Counted from the stretch's first letter, positions 41,520 to 50,747 are shown. The stretch is DNA of 58,810 bases from an uncultured Elusimicrobia bacterium (GCA_903889965.1 CAISZM010000020.1:1-58810), one strand, 5' to 3'. A program made the numbers and translations. The notes: generated from the sequence alone by a model not told the origin.

Positions 41520-42329
41520 TCACAGTCTGGAAGTTCCCCGGCTGAGCTGCAGGGCAAGGTCCCAAAGACCGTCGCCGCCGCGTATGAAGAGCCGGTCGAT
41601 GGCGGATGCGTCCCGGTCCCATGGCCAGGGTGTTTTGCCCTGCCTGAAGCTGAAGTCCAGGGCGTAGCCGGCCCCGAGCGCGCACGCCCTTAAGGCGGGA
41701 ACGTCGGCCCCGTCGCCGTAAGGATAGGCGAAGGCTGATATTTTCCGCCCGAACGCGGTTTCGAGGCGCCGCTTGGATTCCGAAATTTCCCAGGCCGCGT
41801 CCTCCGCGGGGAGCGCGGAGAGGCGGGGGTGGCTCAGGGTGTGAGAGCCGTACTCGATCACGCCGCTCGCCTGCATTTCGCGGAGCTGGGCGAGCGTGGC
41901 CATGTTCACCCAGGGCTCCGTGGCCGGGTCGTGCCAGAGGTTCGCTTTGCCGATAGTGTCGGACACCACAAAGATATTCCCTTTGGCGCCAAGCTCCTTT
42001 AATACGGGCCAGGCATTAAGGTAGTTGTTTTCGTAGCCGTCGTCAAAGGTTATAAGCACGGCTTTTTCCGGCAGCGGCGTCCCGCCGTTCCTGGCCTTCA
42101 CAAGATCCGAGAAGTGCAGCGTGGCATAACCGCGGGACAGGAGGTATTTTATCTGCAGGCGGAATTTTTCCGGGCTGACCCAGAGTTCTTTCAGTCTGGA
42201 GCCTGCGGGCGGACGCCCGATCTTGTGGTAGCAGAGGACCCTGAGGCCCGGCACGGAGCTGCGCCACCAGGCCCAGCGCACGCTCGAGGCGATCAGCGTT
42301 AAAAAGAATACAATTGCCGCAATTTTCAT
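41520..42329 (-). CDS. Polysaccharide deacetylase (NodB family)
   Basis: 269 residues. An N-terminal membrane anchor (MKIAAIVFFLTLIASSVRW) holds a NodB domain outside or on the membrane: VLCYHKIG, the catalytic AVLITFDDGYENN, and the metal-binding GSHTLSHPRLSAL; FAYPYGDG follows. It removes N-acetyl groups (or formyl groups in ArnD-like enzymes) from a sugar. In this LPS cluster the substrate is probably an LPS or lipid-linked glycan. It starts 1 bp after the two-domain GT9 gene ends. Confidence 0.85.
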   Translation of the reverse strand: MKIAAIVFFLTLIASSVRWAWWRSSVPGLRVLCYHKIGRPPAGSRLKELWVSPEKFRLQIKYLLSRGYATLHFSDLVKARNGGTPLPEKAVLITFDDGYENNYLNAWPVLKELGAKGNIFVVSDTIGKANLWHDPATEPWVNMATLAQLREMQASGVIEYGSHTLSHPRLSALPAEDAAWEISESKRRLETAFGRKISAFAYPYGDGADVPALRACALGAGYALDFSFRQGKTPWPWDRDASAIDRLFIRGGDGLWDLALQLSRGTSRL

Positions 42330-42330
42330 T

Positions 42331-43848
42331 TCAGCTCCCGGTCCCGGCGGATAGTTTTTCCTTTGCCGCCTTCAGGACTTCTCCTACGGTAAGCAGGCGC
42401 ATGCAGAGAAAATGCCCACGCGGACATTTGTTCGAGCCGTGCAGCGCGCAGGGTCTGCAGTCAAGCGGTGTTTCTACCACGCTGTTGGCCGGGCCGTAGG
42501 GGAAAAAACCAAGTTCCCGGGTGGTTGGGCCGAAGATGCCGACGGCGGGAACGCCCATGGCTACCGCTATGTGCATCGGGCCGGAGTCGTTGGAGACGAA
42601 TACCTTGAGGGGGCGGATGGCTTCCATCAGTTCCGGCATGGTGGTCTTCCCCGCGAGGTTGAAGCAATTCGCGGGGTCCGCCATGCGCTCTATCTCGGAG
42701 TTCCATGCGGCTTCTCCCGGCCCTCCGACCATAAGCACCCTGCCGCCCGTTTCCCGCGCAAGCCCGCGTATCAGCCTCGCCCATTTTTCGGCGGGCCAGC
42801 GCTTGGTGGCCCAGGCCGAGCCGGCGTTGACCCCGGCCTTCACGCCGGCAGATCCGCTAAGGGAAAGCGCCCTGGCTTCCGGGCTCGCGCGCATTCCCGG
42901 GAAAGAGGTCTTAAGGTTTTCGGCCAGGGGGGAAAGCAGGGAAAGGTTCCGTTCCAGGTCGTGCAGCAGCCAGGAGAACGGCACCTTGTGGGTCAGGAAG
43001 AAACTACCGGCGCTTGAAGAAAAACCGACGCGCACCGGGATCCCGGCCGCGCGCGCCAGGAGCGAACTGCGGAGCGAGCGATGCGGTATTATCGCGGCGT
43101 CGAAACCCCGTTCCGAAAGTTCCTCCTTGAGCCGGAAAAATTCGGACAGGCCGGATGCCGCGGTTTTTTTTCTGTCCTCGATTATCTCGGAGGCAAGGCC
43201 CGATGCGGCGAAGATCCCGGCGGTCTCCGGCCTCGTCACCACCGAGACCGAGGCCTCAGGCAGAAGTTCGCGCAGCTTCCGCAGGAGCGGCAGCGTAAGC
43301 ACGCAGTCGCCCAGGAAGGCTGTCTGGAGCAGGCATACCTTGAGGGGGCCTCTTTTCAGAGCGGGCCTGGACCCGCCCGACCAGTCCCCCAGTTCCGGCC
43401 CGGCATATTCCGCGGGAACGCCGATTTCGGCGAGCGCTTCGAAGTAGCGCTCCATCGTGTGTTTTTCAAGCGCGGGGCTGGGGATCCTGAAATCGACGAA
43501 CAGCCGGCGGGCGAGCGAGGCTTTTTTATAGCGCAGCTTTACCGGAGCCCTGGCCAGCAGCGAAAGCAGGCGGCTGCGCGGAGTGCAGTGGAGATCTATT
43601 ATTATGTCGTAACGGCCGGCGTTTATGGCGGACAGAGCCGGGGTCAGGCCGGTGAACGGCAGCGCTTTGTCTATGAAGGTGTTTTTCGAAACGGCGCCCA
43701 TGAACTGCGGTTTGACAAGTATGTCCAGGCGCGCCGCGGGCCACTTCGCCCTCAGGTTCCTGAATACTGGGGCCGTAAGTATTATGTCCCCGAGCGAGGA
43801 CATTCGTATTACCAGTATGCGCGGGTCCGGCTTTGTTATTTCCACCAT
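42331..43848 (-). CDS. Glycosyltransferase family 9 with duplicated N-terminal half
   Basis: 505 residues, against about 345 for normal heptosyltransferases. Residues about 10-165 look like one GT9 N-half (ILVIRMSSLGDIILTAPVFR, then DIIIDLHCTPRSRLL). A second, complete GT9 protein follows from about 168 (VCLLQTAFLGDCVLTLPLLR, AIIPHRSLRSSLLARAAGI, then the C-half VNAGSAWATKRWPAEKW and VFVSNDSGPMHIAVAMG). A cysteine-rich tail (DCRPCALHGSNKCPRGHF) is like that of WaaF/OpsX relatives. The first half has no C-half, so only the second can be a normal transferase. The ATG is 9 nt from an extended -10 element. Confidence 0.8.
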   Translation of the reverse strand: MVEITKPDPRILVIRMSSLGDIILTAPVFRNLRAKWPAARLDILVKPQFMGAVSKNTFIDKALPFTGLTPALSAINAGRYDIIIDLHCTPRSRLLSLLARAPVKLRYKKASLARRLFVDFRIPSPALEKHTMERYFEALAEIGVPAEYAGPELGDWSGGSRPALKRGPLKVCLLQTAFLGDCVLTLPLLRKLRELLPEASVSVVTRPETAGIFAASGLASEIIEDRKKTAASGLSEFFRLKEELSERGFDAAIIPHRSLRSSLLARAAGIPVRVGFSSSAGSFFLTHKVPFSWLLHDLERNLSLLSPLAENLKTSFPGMRASPEARALSLSGSAGVKAGVNAGSAWATKRWPAEKWARLIRGLARETGGRVLMVGGPGEAAWNSEIERMADPANCFNLAGKTTMPELMEAIRPLKVFVSNDSGPMHIAVAMGVPAVGIFGPTTRELGFFPYGPANSVVETPLDCRPCALHGSNKCPRGHFLCMRLLTVGEVLKAAKEKLSAGTGS

Positions 43849-43857
43849 CTTTAAAAA

Positions 43858-43866
43858 ATTATATCA
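43858..43866 (-). promoter_or_regulatory. Extended -10 promoter of the GT9/deacetylase genes
   Basis: The minus strand reads TGATATAAT (hexamer 43858-43863), 9 nt before ATG 43848. As at rfaE1, transcription would begin within a few bases of the start codon and there is no ribosome binding site. The 132-bp gap is AT-rich and divergent; a TATAAT at 43869-43874 faces the plus-strand gene but lies 106 nt from its ATG. Confidence 0.55.
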
Positions 43867-43980
43867 TTTATAATAATTAACGGTCCCGTACGGTATCAGG
43901 ACCTTCGGGCATGGTGAAAAATGCCGGTGCGATATCGCTTGTTGAGGTAAGGGGCCGCGGCCCGGCGCGGAATTCGTGAC

Positions 43981-44516
43981 ATGCGTTCGAAATTATTTTA
44001 TATAGGGGCTTTTTCTTTCCTGGCGGCGGCGGCGCTGTTCGGCTATTCATCCGCCCTGATGAGTTCGGCCAATTACCGCATAATGATAAGCGAACAGACT
44101 TCGGTAGGCAACACCGCGGTGAAGTCGGGAGGGGGTTATTCCCTCCTGGGCAGCACGGGCCAGCTTGGTTACGGCTCCCTTGCCGGCGGCGCCTACACCA
44201 TAAACTGGGGCATCGTGAATTCCTGGCGTCCGGCCCAGGCCGATGTTTCCGCGGCGCACGCGTATCCCAACCCCTGCAATCTGCGCGCAGGCTGCAACAG
44301 CGTTACCTTCACCCGCCTCACGCTGAGCGCGGTGATAAATATCTTTACGATATCCGGCGAGAGGGTCCGGACCATAGAGAAAAGCGGCAGTATCGACAGC
44401 GTCGGCTGGGACCTGCGCACCGATTCCGGGGCGCCTGCGGCCAGCGGTCTCTCTACCTTTACCTCATAAAGGGCGAAGGGACCGTAAAGAAGGGGAAACT
44501 TGTAATAGTAAGGTAA
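43981..44516 (+). pseudogene. Surface protein with C-terminal sorting/FlgD-like domain, frameshifted
   Basis: As read, the frame gives 162 residues ending at 44469, with a signal peptide (MRSKLFYIGAFSFLAAAALF) and a Gly/Ser-rich body. The C-terminal domain begins AYPNPCNLRAGCNSV and continues VINIFTISGERVRTIEK, the pattern of T9SS-type-A/FlgD-like end domains. The frame breaks in TCTCTCT at 44448-44454. Removing one TC restores YLYLIKGEGTVKKGKLVIVR, the expected last strands, and a stop at 44514-44516. So the gene carries a 2-bp insertion in a CT repeat: an inactivation, a phase-variable switch, or a sequencing error. Confidence 0.75.
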
Positions 44517-44528
44517 CGGGTTAAATTT

Positions 44529-47500
44529 ATGAAAAAAACAGTTATTTTCCTTGCGGCTTGCTGCTTTCTGGCTTCGGCCAGGGCGGGCCAGATAAGCCAG
44601 GGCGCGGTGCCCGGCTCCATAAATTACCAGGGCCGCCTTGAGCGCGACAACGCGCCGATAAGCGGGCCTGTGCATATCACTTTCAGGATATATAACGCCG
44701 CCGCGTCAGGAACGCTGCGCTGGACGGAGCCGGAGCAGGTCGTGAACGCGACACAGGGAATTTTCAGCGCCATCATGACCCCTCCCTGGAGCGTATTCTC
44801 GCGCAGCGAGGGGCTTTACCTCGAAGTGCAGGTGGAAAGCGACATACTGCTTCCCCGCGAGCCGCTCAACAGCGTGGCCTATGCGATCGTGGCAAAAAAA
44901 CTCGAGGACGGGTCCGACCTCGGGGTCTCCACGCTTACGGCCGCTTACCAGGTCCTCTTAGCCACTGTTCCCGGCTCCAACGTGGGCATCGGCACCACTT
45001 CGCCCGGAGAGAAGCTGACCGTCAACGGCGGGATCAAACTGCTGACCCTGGGGAGCGGCATTACCTTCCCTAACGGAACCGTTATGACTTCGGCGGGCGT
45101 CGGATCGGCCGTGGGAGGCGTCTCCTCGGACGACTTTGTCGTTATCAGGGCGGCCAACCTGGGGACCGGGGATATCGTATTCAATACGCCGGCTATAGAG
45201 ATAGCCAGGATGACCAACGGCGGCAGCATGGGCATAGGTACCGATTCTCCGAAGGGGACACTTGATGTGAACGGTTCTATCTACGTAGGCAGCGAAGGCC
45301 TGCACGGCCGCGACGCCCCCGGGGACGTGAACATAATAGCGAATCTCAATGTTTCCAGCGGCGTGATCACCGGCGCTAATTCCGAACATATTTCCCTCGG
45401 CGAGACGGACGACGTGATAGCGCTGGTCTCGGGCGGCGCGGAAAGGATGCGGGTCCATTCCAACGGTTTCGTGGGCGTGGGCCTGGCCGATCCGACCGAG
45501 CCTCTCCACGTGGCGGGCAATATCGCCTCTAACGCCGGGGTCCGCGGCGGCGGCGTTTCGATGGGCGCCTATACCGGCTGGACTTCCGCCGCTAACGAAA
45601 TACGTTCCGATAATTCCTCCCACCTGCTGCTGCAGCAGAACAATCCGCACTACGTGGGCATAGGCCTCACCACCCCGCTCGAAAAGCTCCACGTGCACGG
45701 CACCGTGCGCGCCGATTACGGGGTCGCGGCCGCCACCGGCGCCTTTTCCGGCGCCGTCAGCGTCAATGGCAACCTGACCGCCAACGGGAACAATAAACAG
45801 GTCTTCCTGACAAGCACCACCATCTACGGCGACAGCTGGGTTTACGGCGACCTTACTGTCACCGGCGGCATAGGTTCCATGGCCGGTATGCCCGCATACA
45901 TCGCCTCCACGCAGACTTTCAGCGGCACCAACACTTTCCTGGGACCTGTCAGGGTTTCGAGCGACGTGGTCGCGGCCTCGCGCGTCGGGTCCGGCGTCGT
46001 GGATTTCGATTTCCCCGGTTCCAAGTACCTCCAGGTGGGTGACAATATACCGGAATTCGCGAACGACAACGCGCTGGCTTACCTGGTCGGCGGTTCGAAC
46101 GCGAACGCCAAACTTGATTTTTACCGGGGCGCGACGGAGTCCGCAAGGCTGGAAACCCAGGACGGCCGCAACCTGGCGCTGGTGATAGACGGTAAGACGC
46201 GCACCCTGACCGATGGCACCTACCACCGCATACAGAACAGCGTGCTGTGGGTATCCACCGGCTACGCCACCACCCCGGCCGTCTTCGTAAGTTCCTATAT
46301 GGGGAACGTCGGCATGGGCACTTCCGTGCTGGATCCCAACTGGCGCCTTACCGTGGAGGGGAATATCAGGATCTCCACCACCTCTTCGACCGGTAAGAAT
46401 TACGGTCTCATTTTCGCGGACGGCACCACGCTTTACAGCGCGGGCAGCATAGGCTCCGCCGTATCCATTTCCAATAACGGCGACGCCGTGGTGCAGGCCG
46501 ACGCGGACCTTACCGGCGGCGGCAGCGTGATCCTGCGCGCGGGTTCCGTGGACGGCCTGCTGCTCAATTCCGGCGGCAATATCGGGATAGGTACGGCTAA
46601 TCCCGTTTCCAAACTGAACATAAGGGGCGGCGACCTGGTGCTCGGCACCCCGGTCAATCCCTATGACGGCGACGGCAATGAGGACCTGATAGTGGGGGGG
46701 AATATGGTTTTTGACGGAGACATGATACAGCGCTCAGGTTCCACCGTCGACCTGGCCGGCCTCGACGTGGCGGGAAATATTAACGGCGGCTCGATCAGCA
46801 CGGGCGGCACCGTTCGGATCTCGGGAACCGGCGTCGTGGGCAGCGGCGGGGCCAACGCCACCTGGGACGGCGCAGCCATCGCCGTGAACCGCGGAGGCAC
46901 GGGGGCTGTTGCCCTGACCGGCGTGCTTAAGGGGAACGGAACCTCCGCCATAACGGCCATGACCGGGTCCGCCAACGCCGCGGCCCGCTGGAGCGACGCT
47001 AACACCATAGCGGCCAGCGCTATAGTATCCGACAACGGCACCCGCCTTACCGTTGCGGCCCCGGAGGACCTGACCGGCTCTATCACTACCGCCTCCAGCG
47101 GCACTTTTAAGGCCAGCGGGGCGAACCAGTACAGCGTTGAGACCTCTTCCGGTATCAAGGTCGACAACGGGACACTGTCCGCTCCCGCCTTCAGGATGAC
47201 CAGCGGGGCTGTGGCAAATTATGTGCTGACTTCCAACGACGGCTCCGGCAACGCGATCTGGCAGAGCGTGGATCTTTTATCCAGCAAGGACCCTACGGTC
47301 GGCAACGAGGTGACCGACGCCACCAACGCCACGCTGACCCGGAGCGGCGCCGGGAATGCCGGCAATCCGTACACGCTGGCTATAAATCTGGGGAACGCCA
47401 ATACCTGGACAGCCATGCAGACTTTCAGCGGGGGCATAGCCGGCGCGCTCACCGGCAACGCCGCCACCGTGACCAATGGCGTATACACCACCGGTTCTTA

Positions 47501-47909
47501 CAGCGACCCGGCGTGGATCACGGCGCTGGCCGGGAGCAAGATCACCGGGGGGATAAGCGGCAACGCCGCCACCGTGACCAATGGCGTATATACCACCGGC
47601 GCATACAGCGACCCGTCGTGGCTGACCTCGCTGTCCGCGTCGAAAATATCGGGAACCCTGCCGGTGGCGAACGGCGGCACCGGTAATACTACCGGCAATG
47701 CCGCTACGGCCACAGCCCTTGCTGCCAACGGGAGCAACTGCTCGACCGGGAATTATCCGCTGGGGGTGGATGCTTCGGGGAACTCGGAAAATTGCACATC
47801 ATTAGGGAATGCTTCCGTTAATCATGTCGTCTGCTGGAAAAGCGCCGGCAGCCTCGGCTATTGCAGCGCTGTCGTGGCTTCTGACGGTACATGCGGAACC
47901 TGTAATTAG
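44529..47909 (+). CDS. Large repetitive surface protein, fibre-like
   Basis: 1126 residues with a signal peptide (MKKTVIFLAACCFLASARAG). Residues about 30-120 form a domain often seen at the start of such proteins (GSINYQGRLERDNAPISGPV, TFRIYNAAASGTLRW). The rest is low in charge and rich in Gly, Thr, Ser, Asn and Ala, with phage-tail-fibre-like repeats such as VGIGTTSPGEKLTVNG and IGIGTANPVSKLN. Near the end a 35-residue unit is repeated (GNAATVTNGVYTTG). The last 60 residues have six cysteines. It starts 12 bp after the frameshifted gene. It is probably a secreted or cell-surface adhesin or filament; no catalytic domain is visible. Confidence 0.75.
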   Translation: MKKTVIFLAACCFLASARAGQISQGAVPGSINYQGRLERDNAPISGPVHITFRIYNAAASGTLRWTEPEQVVNATQGIFSAIMTPPWSVFSRSEGLYLEVQVESDILLPREPLNSVAYAIVAKKLEDGSDLGVSTLTAAYQVLLATVPGSNVGIGTTSPGEKLTVNGGIKLLTLGSGITFPNGTVMTSAGVGSAVGGVSSDDFVVIRAANLGTGDIVFNTPAIEIARMTNGGSMGIGTDSPKGTLDVNGSIYVGSEGLHGRDAPGDVNIIANLNVSSGVITGANSEHISLGETDDVIALVSGGAERMRVHSNGFVGVGLADPTEPLHVAGNIASNAGVRGGGVSMGAYTGWTSAANEIRSDNSSHLLLQQNNPHYVGIGLTTPLEKLHVHGTVRADYGVAAATGAFSGAVSVNGNLTANGNNKQVFLTSTTIYGDSWVYGDLTVTGGIGSMAGMPAYIASTQTFSGTNTFLGPVRVSSDVVAASRVGSGVVDFDFPGSKYLQVGDNIPEFANDNALAYLVGGSNANAKLDFYRGATESARLETQDGRNLALVIDGKTRTLTDGTYHRIQNSVLWVSTGYATTPAVFVSSYMGNVGMGTSVLDPNWRLTVEGNIRISTTSSTGKNYGLIFADGTTLYSAGSIGSAVSISNNGDAVVQADADLTGGGSVILRAGSVDGLLLNSGGNIGIGTANPVSKLNIRGGDLVLGTPVNPYDGDGNEDLIVGGNMVFDGDMIQRSGSTVDLAGLDVAGNINGGSISTGGTVRISGTGVVGSGGANATWDGAAIAVNRGGTGAVALTGVLKGNGTSAITAMTGSANAAARWSDANTIAASAIVSDNGTRLTVAAPEDLTGSITTASSGTFKASGANQYSVETSSGIKVDNGTLSAPAFRMTSGAVANYVLTSNDGSGNAIWQSVDLLSSKDPTVGNEVTDATNATLTRSGAGNAGNPYTLAINLGNANTWTAMQTFSGGIAGALTGNAATVTNGVYTTGSYSDPAWITALAGSKITGGISGNAATVTNGVYTTGAYSDPSWLTSLSASKISGTLPVANGGTGNTTGNAATATALAANGSNCSTGNYPLGVDASGNSENCTSLGNASVNHVVCWKSAGSLGYCSAVVASDGTCGTCN
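47454..47590 (+). repeat. 35-codon direct repeat inside the fibre-like gene
   Basis: The 32 bases at 47454-47485 recur exactly at 47559-47590, an offset of 105 bp (35 codons). Similarity continues for about 25 more bases with few changes. It encodes GNAATVTNGVYTTG followed by a variable linker. Confidence 0.8.
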
Positions 47910-47913
47910 GGAA

Positions 47914-49182
47914 TTAAGCCAGGGCGGAGGTTATGGCCGTAATGGTCCGGGCCGTGGCGCCTTTAAGGGAGGAGAGTGTTTTAGCGGCCATCTCCCCGGC
48001 GTTCCTGAGCGCGGCCGGGTCTTTCAGCAGGGAATTAATAGCGTCCGAGATCTGCGAGGCGGTTTCCGTGAGGAAGCCGCCTTTTCCTTTTATCAGGGCG
48101 TCTCCCGCCTGCCTGGCGTTCCTGTAATTGGGGCCGAAAAGGGCTGGTTTGCCGAAAAGAGCAGGTTCCAGCAGGTTATGTCCGCCCGTGTCGTCCAAGG
48201 TTCCTCCTACGAAGCAGACCGAGGAACATGCGTAAAAAGCCCCGAGCAGGCCCATGGCGTCCACCAGCAGGCAATCCTTGCCCTCAGGAATAGCAGCGGA
48301 CCAGCGGGTGAAGGCCGCCCCGGCCCTGTTCAGCGCGTTTTCGGTCCCGGCGGCGCGTTCCGTGTGGCGCGGAACGATAATAAGCTTAAGCGCCGGAAAT
48401 GATCTTTTGGCCTCCAGCCAGGCGCTGATTATTACGGGTTCCTCGTCCGGGTGCGTGCTGCCGGCCGTAAAGATAGGGCAAGTCTCCCAGCCCGCGGCCG
48501 AGATAAAAGCTGACGCTTTTTCCCGTCCCGCGGCCGAAGCGCCGAGCAGGTCGTGCTTAAGATTCCCCGTCACCGACACCTTGCCGCCGAGGCCGCGGAG
48601 CCGCGAGAACCTGGCGGCGTCGGCTTCAGTCTGCGCCAGCACGCGCCGCACACCGGAAAAGGCCAGCGCCGCGAGGGGGCCAAGGGCGCGGTAAAGCAAA
48701 AAGGTGCTCTTTGAGATGCGGGCATTGACCAGGAAGACCGGAACCCCGGCCCTGCGGGCGGCGTAAAGCGTGGCCGGCCAGATCTCCGTCTCCACCAGTA
48801 CCAGCATCAGCGGGCGGTTTTTCTTTATGAAGCGCGCCGCTAAAGGGTAAAAGTCCAGCGGGGCGAGGCGCGCTCGCGCGCCCAGGGCCGCGGCTTCCCT
48901 TCTGCCGGAGGCGGTCGAGGATGTGAAAAGAAGAGGGGCTTTAAAGGCGGCCGCGAGTTCCGGCGCCAGCTTTGAGGCGGCTTTTACTTCGCCCATGGAA
49001 GCCGCATGTATCCAGACCGGGCGTGCCCCGGCGCCTTCGCCGGACAAGGCCAGGCGTTCCGCGAGTTCGCCTGCCAGGCCCTTCATAAGCGCCCTGCGCG
49101 GGGAGAGGAGGAAAGATACGGCGTAAAGACCGGCTATGGCCGGAGCCAGAAGGCTGTAGAGGAGCAGGAGTAAGAGGCCCAT
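47914..49182 (-). CDS. waaA: Kdo transferase (3-deoxy-manno-octulosonate transferase)
   Basis: 422 residues. An N-terminal membrane anchor precedes the GT30 landmarks PVWIHAASMGEVKAA (catalytic Glu), LVLVETEIWPATLYAA, VNARIS, VTGNLKHDLL, FTAGSTHPDEE, VPRHTER and CFVGGTLDDTGGHNLLEPA. WaaA adds Kdo from CMP-Kdo to the lipid A precursor; whether it adds one or more Kdo units cannot be told. It is convergent with the fibre-like gene (4-bp gap) and separate from the other Kdo genes. Confidence 0.95.
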   Translation of the reverse strand: MGLLLLLLYSLLAPAIAGLYAVSFLLSPRRALMKGLAGELAERLALSGEGAGARPVWIHAASMGEVKAASKLAPELAAAFKAPLLFTSSTASGRREAAALGARARLAPLDFYPLAARFIKKNRPLMLVLVETEIWPATLYAARRAGVPVFLVNARISKSTFLLYRALGPLAALAFSGVRRVLAQTEADAARFSRLRGLGGKVSVTGNLKHDLLGASAAGREKASAFISAAGWETCPIFTAGSTHPDEEPVIISAWLEAKRSFPALKLIIVPRHTERAAGTENALNRAGAAFTRWSAAIPEGKDCLLVDAMGLLGAFYACSSVCFVGGTLDDTGGHNLLEPALFGKPALFGPNYRNARQAGDALIKGKGGFLTETASQISDAINSLLKDPAALRNAGEMAAKTLSSLKGATARTITAITSALA

Positions 49183-49199
49183 GTGGGGACACCGAAGAG

Positions 49200-49832
49200 C
49201 TATTTAGCGGCGGCCGCCGCGGCTTTCTTTTTTTTCTTGGAAAGCCAGGGCAGCGCGAACAGGGCCGAGTACTTGGGGGAGAAGGCGCCGGTGTCGAAAG
49301 AAACGCCTATTTTAGAGGCCTCCAGCCTGTCACAGAGGCTTTTTATCAGTTCGTTCTCGAAAAGCGGTACTGCCGTGGCTTCCTGCGGCGGCAATTCCGG
49401 CTCAGGGCAAGAGGCTATATAAATAGCGGAGCCGAATTCGAATCCCTCGGGTTCCGCCTCGCGCAAGGCCAGGTCCGCCGTGACGCCCACGGCGGTCTGC
49501 ATGAATACCTGCGCGGCTATGCGCTCCAGGCGCTTATGGGTATCGTCAGCGGGGGAAGCCAGTTTGGTCTCGAAGCTTTTACCCAGGGTCAGTATGCCTA
49601 CGGTGAGCGGCTGCTTGCTGTCGCCGTTTATCTTAAGCGCTACTTCATCCCCGGCGGGGAGGTATTCAAAAACCACCGCCGGCTCGAGCGCCGCAGCAAG
49701 GTTAGCCGCGTGTTCCCGCAAGGACTTTTCGTCGGCCAGGCCGATGCCGGCGAGGTCCAGCTTGTGCTTGCGGGCTTTGCGCAGCACCTCGTAGGAATAC
49801 ACCGGGATCTTGAATTTCTTTATCTTTCTCAC
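49200..49832 (-). CDS. Hypothetical protein with Lys/Ala tail
   Basis: 210 residues, no signal peptide or membrane span. I do not recognise it with confidence. A stretch at about 75-130 (PLTVGILTLGKSFETKLA, VFMQTAVGVTADLALREAE) and the late FSPKYSALFALPW faintly recall small proteins related to the methionine synthase activation domain. The last 14 residues are five Lys followed by six Ala and Lys, a simple-sequence tail seen on the DNA as repeated GCC/GCG codons. It lies between secF (30 bp) and waaA (17 bp), probably transcribed with both. Confidence 0.6.
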   Translation of the reverse strand: MRKIKKFKIPVYSYEVLRKARKHKLDLAGIGLADEKSLREHAANLAAALEPAVVFEYLPAGDEVALKINGDSKQPLTVGILTLGKSFETKLASPADDTHKRLERIAAQVFMQTAVGVTADLALREAEPEGFEFGSAIYIASCPEPELPPQEATAVPLFENELIKSLCDRLEASKIGVSFDTGAFSPKYSALFALPWLSKKKKKAAAAAAK

Positions 49833-49862
49833 TGGTCCGTGGTCCTTGCAGGTTCGATGATC

Positions 49863-50747
49863 TTATCTGCGCCCTTTCTTTTCCCACTGGTATACCATCG
49901 GGGTGCAGAGCGCCACGGTGGAATATACGCCGGTGACGGTGCCGATCAGCATGGCGAAGGCGAAGTTGTTGATAGCGGCGCCGCCGAACAGGAACAGCAC
50001 CAGCACGGTTATGAAGACCGTGGCCGTGGTGATTATCGTCCGCGACAAGCACTCGTTCACGCTGCGGTTTATAAGATCACCGAGCGGAAGCTTGGGGAAG
50101 TTCCTCATGTTCTCGCGCATGCGGTCGAAGATGACGATGGTGTCGTTGATGGAGTAACCGGCTATGGTCAGGAAGGCGGCCACTATGACCAGGTCGATCT
50201 CGCGGTTGGTGAGGGACATCGCGGTAAGGGCCACGAATACGTCGTGCAACAGCCCTATGACGCCGGCGGTGCCCCAAACCGGGTTGGAGAAGCGGAACGC
50301 CACGTAGACTATGATGCCGAACATCGACAGTATTATCGCGAACAGCGCCTTCTTGGCCAGGTCGCGCCCGACCACGGGTCCCACATAGTCGCGCTTCTCT
50401 TCGATGAACGAGGCGCCCTGCACGCCCTTCAGCGCGGCAAGTATCTTGTTCGCCGTTTCATTGACGTTCTCCTGGGTGCCCTTGACCTTGATGGCGAAGG
50501 AATCCCCGGAACTTTGTATGGCGGCTTCCACTTTCCCGGAGTCCATCGCGGCCCTGAGGGCGCCGATGTTCACCGGCTTGTCGAACTTGACCTGCACCAG
50601 CGTGCCGCCGGTGAAATCAAGCCCCAGGTTGATGCCCTTGACCGAGAGGGAAACTATGCCTATGAGCACCACCGTGCCGGAGATGGCGAAGAATACATGA
50701 CGGAGCTTTATGAAGTTTATGTTGGTCTTATGCAGTATCCTTATCAT
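49863..50747 (-). CDS. secF: Protein translocase subunit SecF
   Basis: 294 residues from ATG 50747, overlapping the secD stop by ATGA; the frame stays open to 50909 inside secD. SecF landmarks: GINLGLDFTGGTLVQVKF in the first periplasmic loop, DYVGPVVGRDLAKKAL, and the conserved membrane part FLTIAGYSINDTIVIFDRMR followed by NECLSRTIITTATVF. Six membrane spans. With SecD it uses the proton-motive force to complete protein export. Confidence 0.97.
   Translation of the reverse strand: MIRILHKTNINFIKLRHVFFAISGTVVLIGIVSLSVKGINLGLDFTGGTLVQVKFDKPVNIGALRAAMDSGKVEAAIQSSGDSFAIKVKGTQENVNETANKILAALKGVQGASFIEEKRDYVGPVVGRDLAKKALFAIILSMFGIIVYVAFRFSNPVWGTAGVIGLLHDVFVALTAMSLTNREIDLVIVAAFLTIAGYSINDTIVIFDRMRENMRNFPKLPLGDLINRSVNECLSRTIITTATVFITVLVLFLFGGAAINNFAFAMLIGTVTGVYSTVALCTPMVYQWEKKGRR

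Noticed and set aside
44958-46226. Open frame of 422 codons on the minus strand
   Set aside because: Antisense to the repetitive surface protein. The plus-strand frame has a signal peptide and recognisable repeats.
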